A stretch of 64,000 bases of DNA. It comes from a virus. Position 1 is the stretch's first letter. Each line of letters opens with the position of its first letter. The notes below the pieces were generated by a model. That model was given only the letters and a program-made list of their open reading frames with translations, made no database searches and was not told the origin of the DNA. The stretch is taken from positions 1 through 64,000 of IMG/VR virus record IMGVR_UViG_3300047476_001426, one strand, 5' to 3'. Of this stretch, positions 17,853 through 26,286 are shown piece after piece. The position numbers and the translations under genes were made by a program.

Positions 17853-20746
17853 ATATTGGTTGCGTGGTAAGCGTAATCATTACCATTTGTTTGAATTATT
17901 TCATCTTCATTACTTTTAATACTTTCAGCTTGAAGGGAAACAACTTTTCTATTTAAATCAACCCAATAAGGGTCGGCCAAATTTAAACTATCCTCAACAT
18001 ACATGTAGAATGGGTCTCTATTTACCCTATTCCAAAAGAGAACCTCACTGTCTGATAAAGTCATTACCTCATCGTATTTATCTTGACCATCTTCTTTGAG
18101 AGGGAAACCGCTAACTAGCTCACATTGAGTTCTTGTAAAGTATTGTCTATCTTCAGGTTTTTCAACCAAAATATCGTGACGTATTTCAGGACTAAACACT
18201 ACCAAAAGAGGTTCAATTCTTTTATTGAAATTTGTCAGATATCTTGCAACATTATAATCCCCTGTCATATCGGGATTATTAGTTAATTCTTTTTCTGATA
18301 TCATGTAACAATTAATTTCAATATAATCAGGCGGTACTGGTTTATTGTATTTTAATAAAAATTCTTCTTGGTATTTTTTAGTTGGTTTACTTATCTTTTG
18401 AACATCACCATCTGATTTTTTTGTACCATTATTGATGTAGTAGATTGTTTCACCAAGACTTGCAGGATAATTATTTTGCATAACCAATTCCATGTGAGCT
18501 TGTCGTGACATCAAAGAACCCGCTTTTGTGGTCTTTTTAATGTGTTTCTTATAATCCTCAACAGATTGTTTCACACGAGATTTATTTGCAATCTTAGACA
18601 ATGGTATTTGTTTATCATAAATTTGTTGGACATACCTATAATAAAGTTCAACAAAAGATAACCCATCACCATTTAATAAATGTTTCAAACCCTCGTCTAA
18701 AAATTCAACAATATATTGTTGGAGTTTTTTAGATTTAATAGTATTACCGGTTAATTTAATCTTTTCTTTTCCCTTCTTCAGAAGTTTAATGATGTAGTTC
18801 TTTCTTGATACGTTAATACAAGCAGGTGCGGTATAGTCAATATCAAGACCCATTTCATTTCTCATGAAGGTATCATTAAATTCCGCAGTATCTGCTTCAA
18901 TTCCAATATATTCTTTACCCTCCTCAACTAACTCATTTAAACCTTTACCAATATAAATGTGAGTATTAATGTCATCAGGAGTTGAGAAGTTAACACCATC
19001 CGTATCCATTACCAAAGGTACATACCCTTTTTTCTCAAAGAACATAATCATCATACGAAGACATTGTCTTCCCGTACAAGTGATTGTTTCACCCATGTTC
19101 ATATCTCCCCATGGGAATACTTGAGGTGCGGAAAGTGAACCAAAATATGCGTTGATGAAAATCTTAATCGGTAACTGTTTGCGGTCGTACATTTCGGCTT
19201 CAACAGGGTTTGTTTTTGAAAGTTCACCAGCGAGTCTTTTGTATTTGATACGAATGTTTCGGAAATACTTTAACATTGATTTCTGAACACCCATAACATC
19301 ACATTCAGGGAAAACATCATACACCAATTGAATTGATGGGTATAGAGACGCGTAGTCAAATTTTACGATGTTTTTAGAATAACCAACATTTAACAATCTC
19401 GATAAACCACCTGTAATTGCTCTTTTTTCATCTTTAGCGGGTATTGCCAACCCATTTTCATAAGACCAAGCCAACATGATGATTTTCCAAAGAGTCGCGG
19501 TACCCATGGTGGCAATCCTTTCATATGTTGTTGGTACTAATTTAGAAAGTAAGAAAGTCGATTGGGAGAATGAATCGTCAACAACCATCGTTTCATACAA
19601 GTCATCGTCAAGATATTGTTCTACAATTCTTTGACCTGGCCATATCTCATATTTATTCGGGTATTTATCCAATAAATTTTCAGTACCAGGTTCACCTATT
19701 TTTTTGTATTTACCCGTTTTAGGATTCACATAGTAACTATCGTTCTCTAAATAAATTTTTGAAATAAACGCCCCATCCACATATACACGATTTGGTTTTT
19801 CTTTTTCCAAATACTGTGTAATGTATTTCAATCCCCAAGATTTAATTTCTGAATTGATTGCTTGAGCTCTCCTCACCGCGTGTGCAATGTCAACAATGTT
19901 GTGTCCCCATATCACATGTTGAGTATATGGCTCAACCTCATTAGCCAATTTAAGAACCCCTTCTTTTTGTTTGATACCATCAGATGTTAGGATTGCAGTA
20001 CACTCAACAATGTCTACACCTAATATTTCGGCTCTTTTAAGAATAAACGGAAAGTCAAATGATGCTGAGTTATACCCACCAATGATTGTTGGTTTCAATT
20101 CTTTTATTATTTCAAAAAACTGTTCAATACATTTTTTTTCACCGTCAGGACCAAAAGCGGGAATTGTTTTTTGTAAACCACGGTTGTCCTTTACCCCAAT
20201 GAGTATTATCTCGTTGGTTTCGGGTTCAAGACCCGTGGTCTCAATATCGAATACAAATCGATGAACACCTGAGTAATCATCAATACCTTTGAATAATCTT
20301 TTTTTCTTTTGAATGAGATACTGTTCAACAGGTGATAATATGGTAAACAAGTGTCTAAATTTATCACCCCAAGGGTCAATTCCTCCTTGTTTAAAAAAGT
20401 TTATTAACTCTCTATAACCTTTTAGGCTCTTGACTAAATAACATTGACCATTCTCAAGTCTATCATTCCCATGGGTCTCGAGTTTATCAATGATAATCCC
20501 GTATTCACCCATTTTTTTCTTTTGAATGGATTTACTTCCTTGATAAAAATTGCAAGAACTTAAATCACCCACCCAAAGAAATGGGGTTAATGAATCAGGT
20601 TTAATCACCTTACCCCTTACAGGGTCTTGAATAATTTTGTAGATTTTGTTGTTCGGGTAATCATATTCAACCCCAACAATGAATTCTTCGGGGTCCCAAC
20701 CATTTAAAAAGTTCTCGATTACCTCTTGAGAAATTACTTCTGACAT
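17849..20746 (-). CDS. 43: DNA polymerase, family B (gp43-like)
   Basis: 965 aa replicative polymerase with proofreading. The exonuclease domain shows FVFDIETTGL (Exo I, DIETTG 167-172) and GGYNSASFDFPF (Exo II, about 223-234). The polymerase domain shows motif A DYASLYPSI (464-472), motif B region KIFINAYFGS (528-537) and motif C MDTDGVNFS (DTDG 581-584). Most T4-like enzymes have DTDS at motif C; both catalytic Asp residues are kept here. It starts from an early-type promoter with a leader of about 50 bases that contains a hairpin. It is the only DNA replication enzyme in the window apart from the SNF2 helicase. Confidence 0.95.
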   Translation of the reverse strand: MSEVISQEVIENFLNGWDPEEFIVGVEYDYPNNKIYKIIQDPVRGKVIKPDSLTPFLWVGDLSSCNFYQGSKSIQKKKMGEYGIIIDKLETHGNDRLENGQCYLVKSLKGYRELINFFKQGGIDPWGDKFRHLFTILSPVEQYLIQKKKRLFKGIDDYSGVHRFVFDIETTGLEPETNEIILIGVKDNRGLQKTIPAFGPDGEKKCIEQFFEIIKELKPTIIGGYNSASFDFPFILKRAEILGVDIVECTAILTSDGIKQKEGVLKLANEVEPYTQHVIWGHNIVDIAHAVRRAQAINSEIKSWGLKYITQYLEKEKPNRVYVDGAFISKIYLENDSYYVNPKTGKYKKIGEPGTENLLDKYPNKYEIWPGQRIVEQYLDDDLYETMVVDDSFSQSTFLLSKLVPTTYERIATMGTATLWKIIMLAWSYENGLAIPAKDEKRAITGGLSRLLNVGYSKNIVKFDYASLYPSIQLVYDVFPECDVMGVQKSMLKYFRNIRIKYKRLAGELSKTNPVEAEMYDRKQLPIKIFINAYFGSLSAPQVFPWGDMNMGETITCTGRQCLRMMIMFFEKKGYVPLVMDTDGVNFSTPDDINTHIYIGKGLNELVEEGKEYIGIEADTAEFNDTFMRNEMGLDIDYTAPACINVSRKNYIIKLLKKGKEKIKLTGNTIKSKKLQQYIVEFLDEGLKHLLNGDGLSFVELYYRYVQQIYDKQIPLSKIANKSRVKQSVEDYKKHIKKTTKAGSLMSRQAHMELVMQNNYPASLGETIYYINNGTKKSDGDVQKISKPTKKYQEEFLLKYNKPVPPDYIEINCYMISEKELTNNPDMTGDYNVARYLTNFNKRIEPLLVVFSPEIRHDILVEKPEDRQYFTRTQCELVSGFPLKEDGQDKYDEVMTLSDSEVLFWNRVNRDPFYMYVEDSLNLADPYWVDLNRKVVSLQAESIKSNEDEIIQTNGNDYAYHATNI

Positions 20747-20772
20747 ATCGTATATTTTGTTTTGACATATTA

Positions 20773-20789
20773 GCTTACAACACCTTGTT
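20773..20789 (-). promoter_or_regulatory. Hairpin in the leader of the DNA polymerase mRNA
   Basis: Minus-strand TACAACA-AGG-TGTTGTA, a 7-bp stem with a 3-base loop, about 27 bases before the polymerase ATG. No T-run follows, so it is not a terminator. T4 gp43 represses its own translation by binding a hairpin operator in its mRNA, so a similar operator is possible. Confidence 0.4.
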
Positions 20790-20804
20790 GTAGTTCGCCT
20801 TACA

Positions 20805-20836
20805 CAAAGTATACGAAATACTTATCACAAATCAAA
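20805..20836 (-). promoter_or_regulatory. Early-type promoter for DNA polymerase
   Basis: Minus strand TTTG, 19-base spacer, TATACTTTG, about 58 bases before the ATG at 20746. It shares the 19-base spacing and box form with the other early promoters. It overlaps the stop codon of the upstream gene. Confidence 0.55.
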
Positions 20837-21200
20837 ATACAGTGATAAATAATTTTTCTTTTACGGGAAGAATCAGTTTTGTTGTGGGATTTAGATTGGT
20901 ATCAAGGAATTGAATAGTTATCTTACCTTCATATTTACCAATTTTTGATGTTTGAGATTCTGTAAATCTGTGAGTTATATAATACTCGTCAGTGGTTTGA
21001 TTGTATTTCTTATCTCTCGTTGTTATTAAACAATCTGAATTCAATATTTCAGGTTCACCTGTTTTTGAATCGTACATGTCAAATGTAATGTCACAACTTT
21101 CTAATAAATCGTTAAATCCCGATTTATCATTTTTACCATCATCAATTAACCTCATTTTAAGTATTGGGTCAGATGCTCCTTGTCGTATAAAAAATTCCAT
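20832..21200 (-). CDS. Predicted beta-sandwich virion protein (122 aa)
   Basis: Not recognised with certainty. The order MEFFIRQGASDPILKMRLI, DITFDMYDSKTGEPEILN, YYITHRFTESQTSKIGKYEG, ITIQFL and a final LILPVKEKLFITVF is typical of short Ig-like or BppU-type beta domains found in tail accessory proteins. It starts 5 bases after the stop of the 211-aa gene, so both belong to the late surface-protein unit. A role as fibre connector or decoration protein is inferred. Confidence 0.6.
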   Translation of the reverse strand: MEFFIRQGASDPILKMRLIDDGKNDKSGFNDLLESCDITFDMYDSKTGEPEILNSDCLITTRDKKYNQTTDEYYITHRFTESQTSKIGKYEGKITIQFLDTNLNPTTKLILPVKEKLFITVF

Positions 21201-21205
21201 ATTGA

Positions 21206-21841
21206 TTAATAAATTTTATTTAACACAAAAATATCACTCATGATACTATTCAAAGGACTATTAGAACTAAATTCCGCAGTAACATCCAGTACATTATTAA
21301 TGGTTGTATCAAACGTTGTGTTATTAACTGTGTTAAACGCGAATCCTGTTTGAGAACCGTTTGATTGTTTTGTTGTATGAAAAACACCAAGAGCAACAAT
21401 ACTTGCCACACCCGCAACACCAATTTGTCTAACTGTAAAGTTAACAGACAATTGAAATACATCATCAACCGAAGTTGTCATAGTTTGGGCACCACTATCC
21501 GCCAATATAACAGAACCTGTTTTAATTCTAATTCTTATGGTATCATTATTTTTTGCCGATAGTAAACCACCAAAATCGGCTCTAAAAGAATCACCAATAG
21601 AAAAACCATTAGCGGGTACAGTAATCGTACCTTTTCCCCCATTTATTATTGTGGTTTCCAAAGTAGTACCACTAACTGTGATACTATTTCCTGTTTGAGC
21701 AAATAAACCATAAACCGTTGGGAACGGTGCTAAATTACCATTTTTAATTTTATATGTTGTTCCACCTTGAGAAACAGCGAATTCCGCGTTTGCGGTTAAA
21801 CCCGTTATTTCTGGTAATTGTGATATTGGTAGATTCGCCAT
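21206..21841 (-). CDS. Virion surface or tail fibre protein (211 aa)
   Basis: The N-terminus MANLPISQLPEITGLTANAE, followed by FAVSQGGTTYKI, is a short attachment-type motif common at the start of phage fibre and appendage proteins. The rest is a Thr/Gly-rich all-beta sequence (for example SITVSGTTLETTIINGG and RQIGVAGVASIVALGVF), suggesting a jelly-roll-like trimeric domain. The late motif lies 4 bases before the ATG. Neighbouring genes on this strand are also surface type. A tail fibre or head decoration function is inferred from composition and context. Confidence 0.6.
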   Translation of the reverse strand: MANLPISQLPEITGLTANAEFAVSQGGTTYKIKNGNLAPFPTVYGLFAQTGNSITVSGTTLETTIINGGKGTITVPANGFSIGDSFRADFGGLLSAKNNDTIRIRIKTGSVILADSGAQTMTTSVDDVFQLSVNFTVRQIGVAGVASIVALGVFHTTKQSNGSQTGFAFNTVNNTTFDTTINNVLDVTAEFSSNSPLNSIMSDIFVLNKIY

Positions 21842-21845
21842 ATTC

Positions 21846-21853
21846 TATAAATA
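21846..21853 (-). promoter_or_regulatory. Late-type promoter motif TATTTATA for the 211-aa gene
   Basis: Exact TATTTATA in sense, 4 bases before the ATG at 21841. Confidence 0.55.
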
Positions 21854-21869
21854 CTTCATTATTTAATTA

Positions 21870-22910
21870 TTAATAAGTCTGTGATGTTTGCCATGTGTTT
21901 CTCGCAACAGTCGCACTAAAACCGGACACCGTATGTAATGTTGTCCATGTCGTACCATTGTTACTTCCAGCTATTGTCCAAGATTTTGGGTCCCTACCTT
22001 CTTCATCATTAGCGGTAGCCCATCTATATCCCGTAAACGCCCTTGCAGTTGAAAATTGGAATATAAAGTTGGTTACATTTCCATTTGACACAAAATTTAA
22101 ATCTAGAGCTTTCAGTGATAAACTACCATCAACTAATTTTGATGGTTCCTCACCCACGGGATTATTACCACCTGGATTTGTCACAGTTACAGTACCCCAA
22201 GATTGGTCCACACCACCTATTTGAAATGCAAATTCGGATGATTGAACCGCGTTAGCGTTAGGTGGCATTATCTTGGTTTCTGTGATTTGCCATCTATAAT
22301 ACGTAAATGCGGGTCTTGATGGTGTTGGAGTAATTGATGGAGTTACTGATGATGTTGGTGTAACCGATGGTGTCCTACTTGGAGTGACCGATGGGGTTAG
22401 AGATGGTGTTCTACTTGGTGTTACTGATGGTGTTGGTGTTACAGAAGGAGTTACACTTGGCGTTACAGATGGAGTTACTGATGGGGTAACAGAGCTAGTA
22501 ACAGATGGTGTAACACTCGATGTTGGTGTTACGGAAGGTGTTTTACTTGGTGTAAGTGATGGTGTGATAGATGGAGTTGACGTTAATGAAGGTGTTACCG
22601 ACATAGTTGGTGTAACAGTCGGTGTCGGTGAAGGTCCCGTTTCAATTATTATTTTAGAATAATTTTCTTGGAAAATATAATCACCATTTTCTTGTAATAA
22701 GAAATTACCCGAAAGGTCCTCAACATATAAAGTACATGTACTACCAAAAGCCGGAAAAAACAATGAATATGTCCCATAAAAATAAGGCGCAACATAATCG
22801 TATGGTAAAACTTGTGTACCCAAATTAATAGTCCCACCCGTATCGGGATAGTATGTAATAACCGCCGATTGACCAGTATAATTTGTTGAGACTATTTTTA
22901 AAGTATCCAT
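21870..22910 (-). CDS. Adhesin with TPSV-repeat stalk and discoidin-like C-terminal domain
   Basis: 346 aa in three parts: an N-terminal beta domain (1-90), a low-complexity stalk of SVTP/TPS repeats (92-199), and a C-terminal domain (202-346) with [36 protein letters not shown] and [20 protein letters not shown]. The last part resembles F5/8 type C (discoidin) or CBM32 carbohydrate-binding folds. The layout of attachment head, rigid stalk and lectin tip fits a virion fibre that binds host surface sugars. Thr/Ser/Pro stalks can be glycosylated, and three glycosyltransferase genes are present nearby. No typical late motif is visible directly upstream. Confidence 0.7.
   Translation of the reverse strand: MDTLKIVSTNYTGQSAVITYYPDTGGTINLGTQVLPYDYVAPYFYGTYSLFFPAFGSTCTLYVEDLSGNFLLQENGDYIFQENYSKIIIETGPSPTPTVTPTMSVTPSLTSTPSITPSLTPSKTPSVTPTSSVTPSVTSSVTPSVTPSVTPSVTPSVTPTPSVTPSRTPSLTPSVTPSRTPSVTPTSSVTPSITPTPSRPAFTYYRWQITETKIMPPNANAVQSSEFAFQIGGVDQSWGTVTVTNPGGNNPVGEEPSKLVDGSLSLKALDLNFVSNGNVTNFIFQFSTARAFTGYRWATANDEEGRDPKSWTIAGSNNGTTWTTLHTVSGFSATVARNTWQTSQTY
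22314..22637 (-). repeat. In-frame low-complexity repeats coding TPSV/TPS
   Basis: About 320 bp of degenerate 9- to 12-bp repeats coding for SVTPSVTPS-type sequence. Synonymous codon differences between copies show that the amino-acid repeat, not the DNA, is being conserved. Such tracts can gain or lose units by recombination. Confidence 0.8.
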
Positions 22911-22942
22911 TTATTTAAAATATAATATTTTGTTTAGTATTT

Positions 22943-24313
22943 TTAAAGTCCTACCATACTATCTACACAATCTTCAACACATTCAATTATATCGTAATTT
23001 GGTTTAATATCAACCAAATAATGATGTCTTACCCTTACGTAGTTTAATGGTTCTTGATAATATTGGACTCTTTTAAAATTAAAACAAGAAGTACCCATAT
23101 TATGAATACCACCCGAATATTGAGTACCACCAGCCCATGATTGTATAAATGGTTGGTCACCTCGTGTTGATGGTATGACTTCTTCCCATCCTTTTAATTT
23201 ATAGATTGTTCTACCATTTAAATAAATTTTTAAAGTACCCAATCTTCTATTTCTTTCCGATGCCCATTTTTTATTTAATTCTTCCGCGGTCGTGTAAATA
23301 GTTGTTTGTGTTGAGGTTACCGCGGTGACGACAGTATCGGTATATGGTATCGTTTTTATTCCCGGTATTAAATCATTCCACCCACCATCATTTTCTAAAT
23401 TACAATCTGTATAATACTTATCTCGTTCAAAAGTAATTGTAACATTAAAATCTCTTGACGTACCACTAACACACAATACTGGTGTTTGACCTGATGAGGT
23501 GTAATATGATTCTGTATAACCACTATCGGTCACACAAACACCTGAATATCGAATTGCTCTCCATTGTATTCTACCATCATTTGTAAATGAAAATGATAGA
23601 TTATTATCGGCGTAATTTGATATTGAACTCTCATTTCTAACACCTAAATAATAAATTGTTCTACCACTTGTCCAATCAGAACCATCTTTATTAAGTACTA
23701 AATCAATTGTCCAACCCTTTTCATTTCTTCTCTGTACTTTGTAAGAACAATTATCGGTTCCAGCACCATGATTTATTTGATACGCCCACGGCTTTGCGGT
23801 TGGAATTGGGTCTTGTGGGCAACAATTATCACTGATGATTTCTGTGACACAAGGATACTTGGCACCAATCCCATTAAAATTTGCAACATTTAAAGAATAA
23901 GGATTGGACGTGGGGTCATTATAAATGTTCCCATTATGAACAAAATAATGTTTATAACCACTTCCATCGATGTATTCATAAACATCATTCTCTAAAATTA
24001 AATCTGAATTTTGTAGTTGAGTCGTGAATCCACTGTAGGGTAAAATCCAAGACCAACCTGAGAACAGTGAACCTGTTATATAAGTAGTTAAATTCACTTC
24101 AATTAAAGATATAGTATCTCTTACACAATCAGTCCCAGTCATACCTGTTGTGTTAATAGTCAATCCGGTATATGGTATACTATTATCTAAATCCAAAACC
24201 AAACTGTCATAATCTAATTCAGTTTTAGAAATTTCGTAATCGTAATATTCCGAAGAATCGAGTTGTAAATCTAATTTACTTCCCCAAAATTTAAGTATGT
24301 TTTGACTATTCAT
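22943..24313 (-). CDS. Virion surface protein, possible lectin-like domain (456 aa)
   Basis: Not firmly recognised. It is rich in Tyr, Asn, Ser and Thr and has many cysteines (including a CC pair in DNCCPQDP and CVEDCVD near the C-terminus), unusual for a cytoplasmic phage protein. Residues about 190-420 contain WTIDLVLNKDG, FTNDGRIQWRAIRY, GTLKIYLNGRTIYKLKGWEE and GTSCFNFKRVQYY, a pattern like concanavalin/LamG-type beta sandwiches. The late motif is 7 bases before the ATG, and the gene heads the minus-strand surface-protein block. A receptor-binding or head-decoration role is inferred. Confidence 0.6.
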   Translation of the reverse strand: MNSQNILKFWGSKLDLQLDSSEYYDYEISKTELDYDSLVLDLDNSIPYTGLTINTTGMTGTDCVRDTISLIEVNLTTYITGSLFSGWSWILPYSGFTTQLQNSDLILENDVYEYIDGSGYKHYFVHNGNIYNDPTSNPYSLNVANFNGIGAKYPCVTEIISDNCCPQDPIPTAKPWAYQINHGAGTDNCSYKVQRRNEKGWTIDLVLNKDGSDWTSGRTIYYLGVRNESSISNYADNNLSFSFTNDGRIQWRAIRYSGVCVTDSGYTESYYTSSGQTPVLCVSGTSRDFNVTITFERDKYYTDCNLENDGGWNDLIPGIKTIPYTDTVVTAVTSTQTTIYTTAEELNKKWASERNRRLGTLKIYLNGRTIYKLKGWEEVIPSTRGDQPFIQSWAGGTQYSGGIHNMGTSCFNFKRVQYYQEPLNYVRVRHHYLVDIKPNYDIIECVEDCVDSMVGL

Positions 24314-24320
24314 GCTATTC

Positions 24321-24328
24321 TATAAATA
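24321..24328 (-). promoter_or_regulatory. Late-type promoter motif TATTTATA for the 456-aa gene
   Basis: Exact TATTTATA in sense, 7 bases before the ATG at 24313. It is divergent from the plus-strand motif at 24346. Confidence 0.55.
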
Positions 24329-24345
24329 TCTTTCCTTTCTTTTGA

Positions 24346-24353
24346 TATTTATA
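24346..24353 (+). promoter_or_regulatory. Late-type promoter motif TATTTATA for the 24371-27743 block
   Basis: Exact TATTTATA, 17 bases before the ATG at 24371. It heads a run of closely spaced plus-strand genes. Confidence 0.5.
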
Positions 24354-24370
24354 TTTAAAAAGATAATTGC

Positions 24371-25129
24371 ATGGATAAATACATTAAAAATATAATTGAG
24401 GAAACTTTTGCGTCTAAAAAACAACAGAGATACTTCTATGCAAAAGCAAATGACAAGTCAATTTCAAAAAAAGAAAGAAATAAATGGTCTAAATGGGCTA
24501 AAGAGTATTCGGATGATACTGATTTTGAAAAAATACCAGAAAAGGTTGAAACTGAAGTAGATGAGATAGTTGACGAAAAAGGTAATATTGCTAGAAAAAA
24601 GACCCCTGAAACAAAATCAAGTAAGGGAGCGTCAAAGTCAATGACAGATAAGGTGGTTAAGACGGGTGCGGGTTCAATGGGTATACATGGTGTTCATGGT
24701 ACTCACACATCTTTAAGATATTGGGCTGAATCAGATTTGAGTAAAGCTTTAGGTTATGAAAAAACTTTAGGTCAGGACGAGGATATCGAAAATGCTTATG
24801 AATATTTTGAAGATGACCTTGGTATGGATGATGATGAAAGTAAAGAAAGATTATCATCTTATGGATATGATGAGAATTTAAAGGGTGATAAAGTTAGATT
24901 AATTGAAAACCCTAAAAAATTCGTAAAAGACTACGTTGAAAGTGTAATTAAAAAGAAATCGTCATCAGAAGATTTGGTAAAAAAAGACCAAACTGAAGAT
25001 ATTAAAACCGAATTAAACCCAATTATTAAAAGACAGGTAATGTCTCTAAAAAATACGTTGGTAAAAAATAATTTATCAGTTGAGGATGTAATTAACATTC
25101 TTAAATCAGAGGACGAAACCGATGAATAA
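24371..25129 (+). CDS. Conserved-type phage protein of unknown function (252 aa)
   Basis: The N-terminus contains FASKKQQRYFYAKAND and KKERNKWSKWAKEYSDDTDF, a SKxQQR motif with a basic helix that recurs in virion-associated small proteins of many phages. The middle has a GAGSMGIHGVHGTHTSLRYW stretch and a strongly acidic region (GQDEDIENAYEYFEDDLG). The C-terminus is a charged helix. It is first in a late plus-strand block and overlaps the next gene by 8 bases. A head-internal or virion-associated role is possible; the function is unknown. Confidence 0.65.
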   Translation: MDKYIKNIIEETFASKKQQRYFYAKANDKSISKKERNKWSKWAKEYSDDTDFEKIPEKVETEVDEIVDEKGNIARKKTPETKSSKGASKSMTDKVVKTGAGSMGIHGVHGTHTSLRYWAESDLSKALGYEKTLGQDEDIENAYEYFEDDLGMDDDESKERLSSYGYDENLKGDKVRLIENPKKFVKDYVESVIKKKSSSEDLVKKDQTEDIKTELNPIIKRQVMSLKNTLVKNNLSVEDVINILKSEDETDE

Positions 25130-25619
25130 AGAATTAAAAGGAAGGATTTTTGATATCCCACAAGACATTTTAGACAAAATAAATCATACAGTCGTTGGTT
25201 TAAATGGTGAAAATGTGCGTGGTATTCAAAGAGCTAAAAAACTTTTAATTGATAAAAAAGTAAAATACGGTCAACTTAAAAGGATAATTCACGATATCCA
25301 AAACATGGATAAAATGAATGAAAAAGTTAAATATGACTTATGTGGTGGAGATTTGATGGAAAAATGGGCTAAACAATTTTTACAGGGTGAAAGAGATTTG
25401 ATAAGTAATAGAAAAGATTCCAAAAAAAGAGCTGACGATATTACATCAATGACCGGAGAAAGAAAAAATAGTCACCTCAAATCACATAAAAAAAATTTTA
25501 GTTTCAAAATTCCAACAAATTTAGTTAAAAGTAATTCACACAAAACCAGTATTTCACCTTTAACTTCCATGAAATTATTTGAAGAAATGGACAAAATAAA
25601 AAAATTAATTAATTATTAA
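25122..25619 (+). CDS. Unknown protein (165 aa)
   Basis: A basic, helical protein: KELKGRIFDIPQDILDKI at the N-terminus, a Lys-rich central helix region with RAKKLLIDKKVKYGQLKRI and KYDLCGGDLMEKWAKQFL, and a C-terminal tail with DITSMTGERKNSHLKSHKKN. No known family was recognised. It overlaps the end of the preceding gene and is followed after one base by the repeat protein gene, so all are translated from the same late transcript. Confidence 0.65.
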   Translation: MNKELKGRIFDIPQDILDKINHTVVGLNGENVRGIQRAKKLLIDKKVKYGQLKRIIHDIQNMDKMNEKVKYDLCGGDLMEKWAKQFLQGERDLISNRKDSKKRADDITSMTGERKNSHLKSHKKNFSFKIPTNLVKSNSHKTSISPLTSMKLFEEMDKIKKLINY

Positions 25620-25620
25620 T

Positions 25621-26286
25621 ATGCCAACACAATTAGAAATAATCGGAGACAGAGAAAGAAACCTTCTTGTATCAAGAAATGAATACAACTACGGGGACTT
25701 ATATAGTTCAAGTAACACAGGTGCGTTATCAGACGGTGACGAAAGAGGTAAGGGTGAGTTAAGTGGTAATATTGGTTCAAAAACCGATATCGGTGAAAGA
25801 ACCTCATTACAAGCTAAAAACATTTATGGACCAACTAATCAGTATGGAAGTGGTAATGCCAACGCACTTTCAGACGGTGATGAAAAAGGTAAAGGAGAGT
25901 TAAGTGGTAACGTAGGTTCTAAGACTGATATCACAGAAAGAAACACTTTGATGGCGAAAAACGTCTACAATAATTCGTTTCAGTACTCTTCAGGTAACCC
26001 TAACGCATTATCAGACGGTGACGAAAGAGGAAGAGGTGAAAACAACTCTGGCGGTATTGGTACTTTAACTGATATCAATGAAAGAACAACTCTTATCGCT
26101 AAAAATATTTACAATAATAATTTTGCGTATTCATCAGTAAATCCTAACGCACTATCAGATGGTGATGAAAGAGGTCGAGGTGAAAACAATTCCGGTGGAG
26201 TTGGTACCGTAACCGATATAAACGAAAGAACTGTTTTGAGTGCAAAAAATAAATACGGTAGCACAAAAACTTATCCCGATTTTTAA
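25621..26286 (+). CDS. Repeat protein with four ALSDGDE-type repeats (221 aa)
   Basis: Made almost entirely of four repeats of 47-48 residues with ALSDGDE starting at residues 35, 82, 129 and 177. Each repeat runs ALSDGDE(R/K)G(K/R)GE, an Asn/Gly-rich turn, TDI-x-ER-x-x-L-x-AKN and a Tyr/Phe-rich end. The N-terminal 30 residues look like a partial copy. Regular polar repeats of this type suggest an extended or solenoid structural protein, perhaps metal binding through the DGDE turns. The function is unknown. It overlaps the stop/start of the next gene by 1 base. Confidence 0.7.
   Translation: MPTQLEIIGDRERNLLVSRNEYNYGDLYSSSNTGALSDGDERGKGELSGNIGSKTDIGERTSLQAKNIYGPTNQYGSGNANALSDGDEKGKGELSGNVGSKTDITERNTLMAKNVYNNSFQYSSGNPNALSDGDERGRGENNSGGIGTLTDINERTTLIAKNIYNNNFAYSSVNPNALSDGDERGRGENNSGGVGTVTDINERTVLSAKNKYGSTKTYPDF
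25723..26250 (+). repeat. Four in-frame 141-144 bp repeats within the repeat protein gene
   Basis: Units begin at about 25723, 25864, 26005 and 26149. Copies three and four are most similar (SDGDERGRGENNSGG in both), so the last duplication looks most recent. Confidence 0.7.

Noticed and set aside
22384-22662. Plus-strand frame coding a TDGVTEGV-type repeat
   Set aside because: It is the antisense shadow of the TPSV-repeat stalk of the adhesin gene; the real frame has a clear N- and C-terminal domain.
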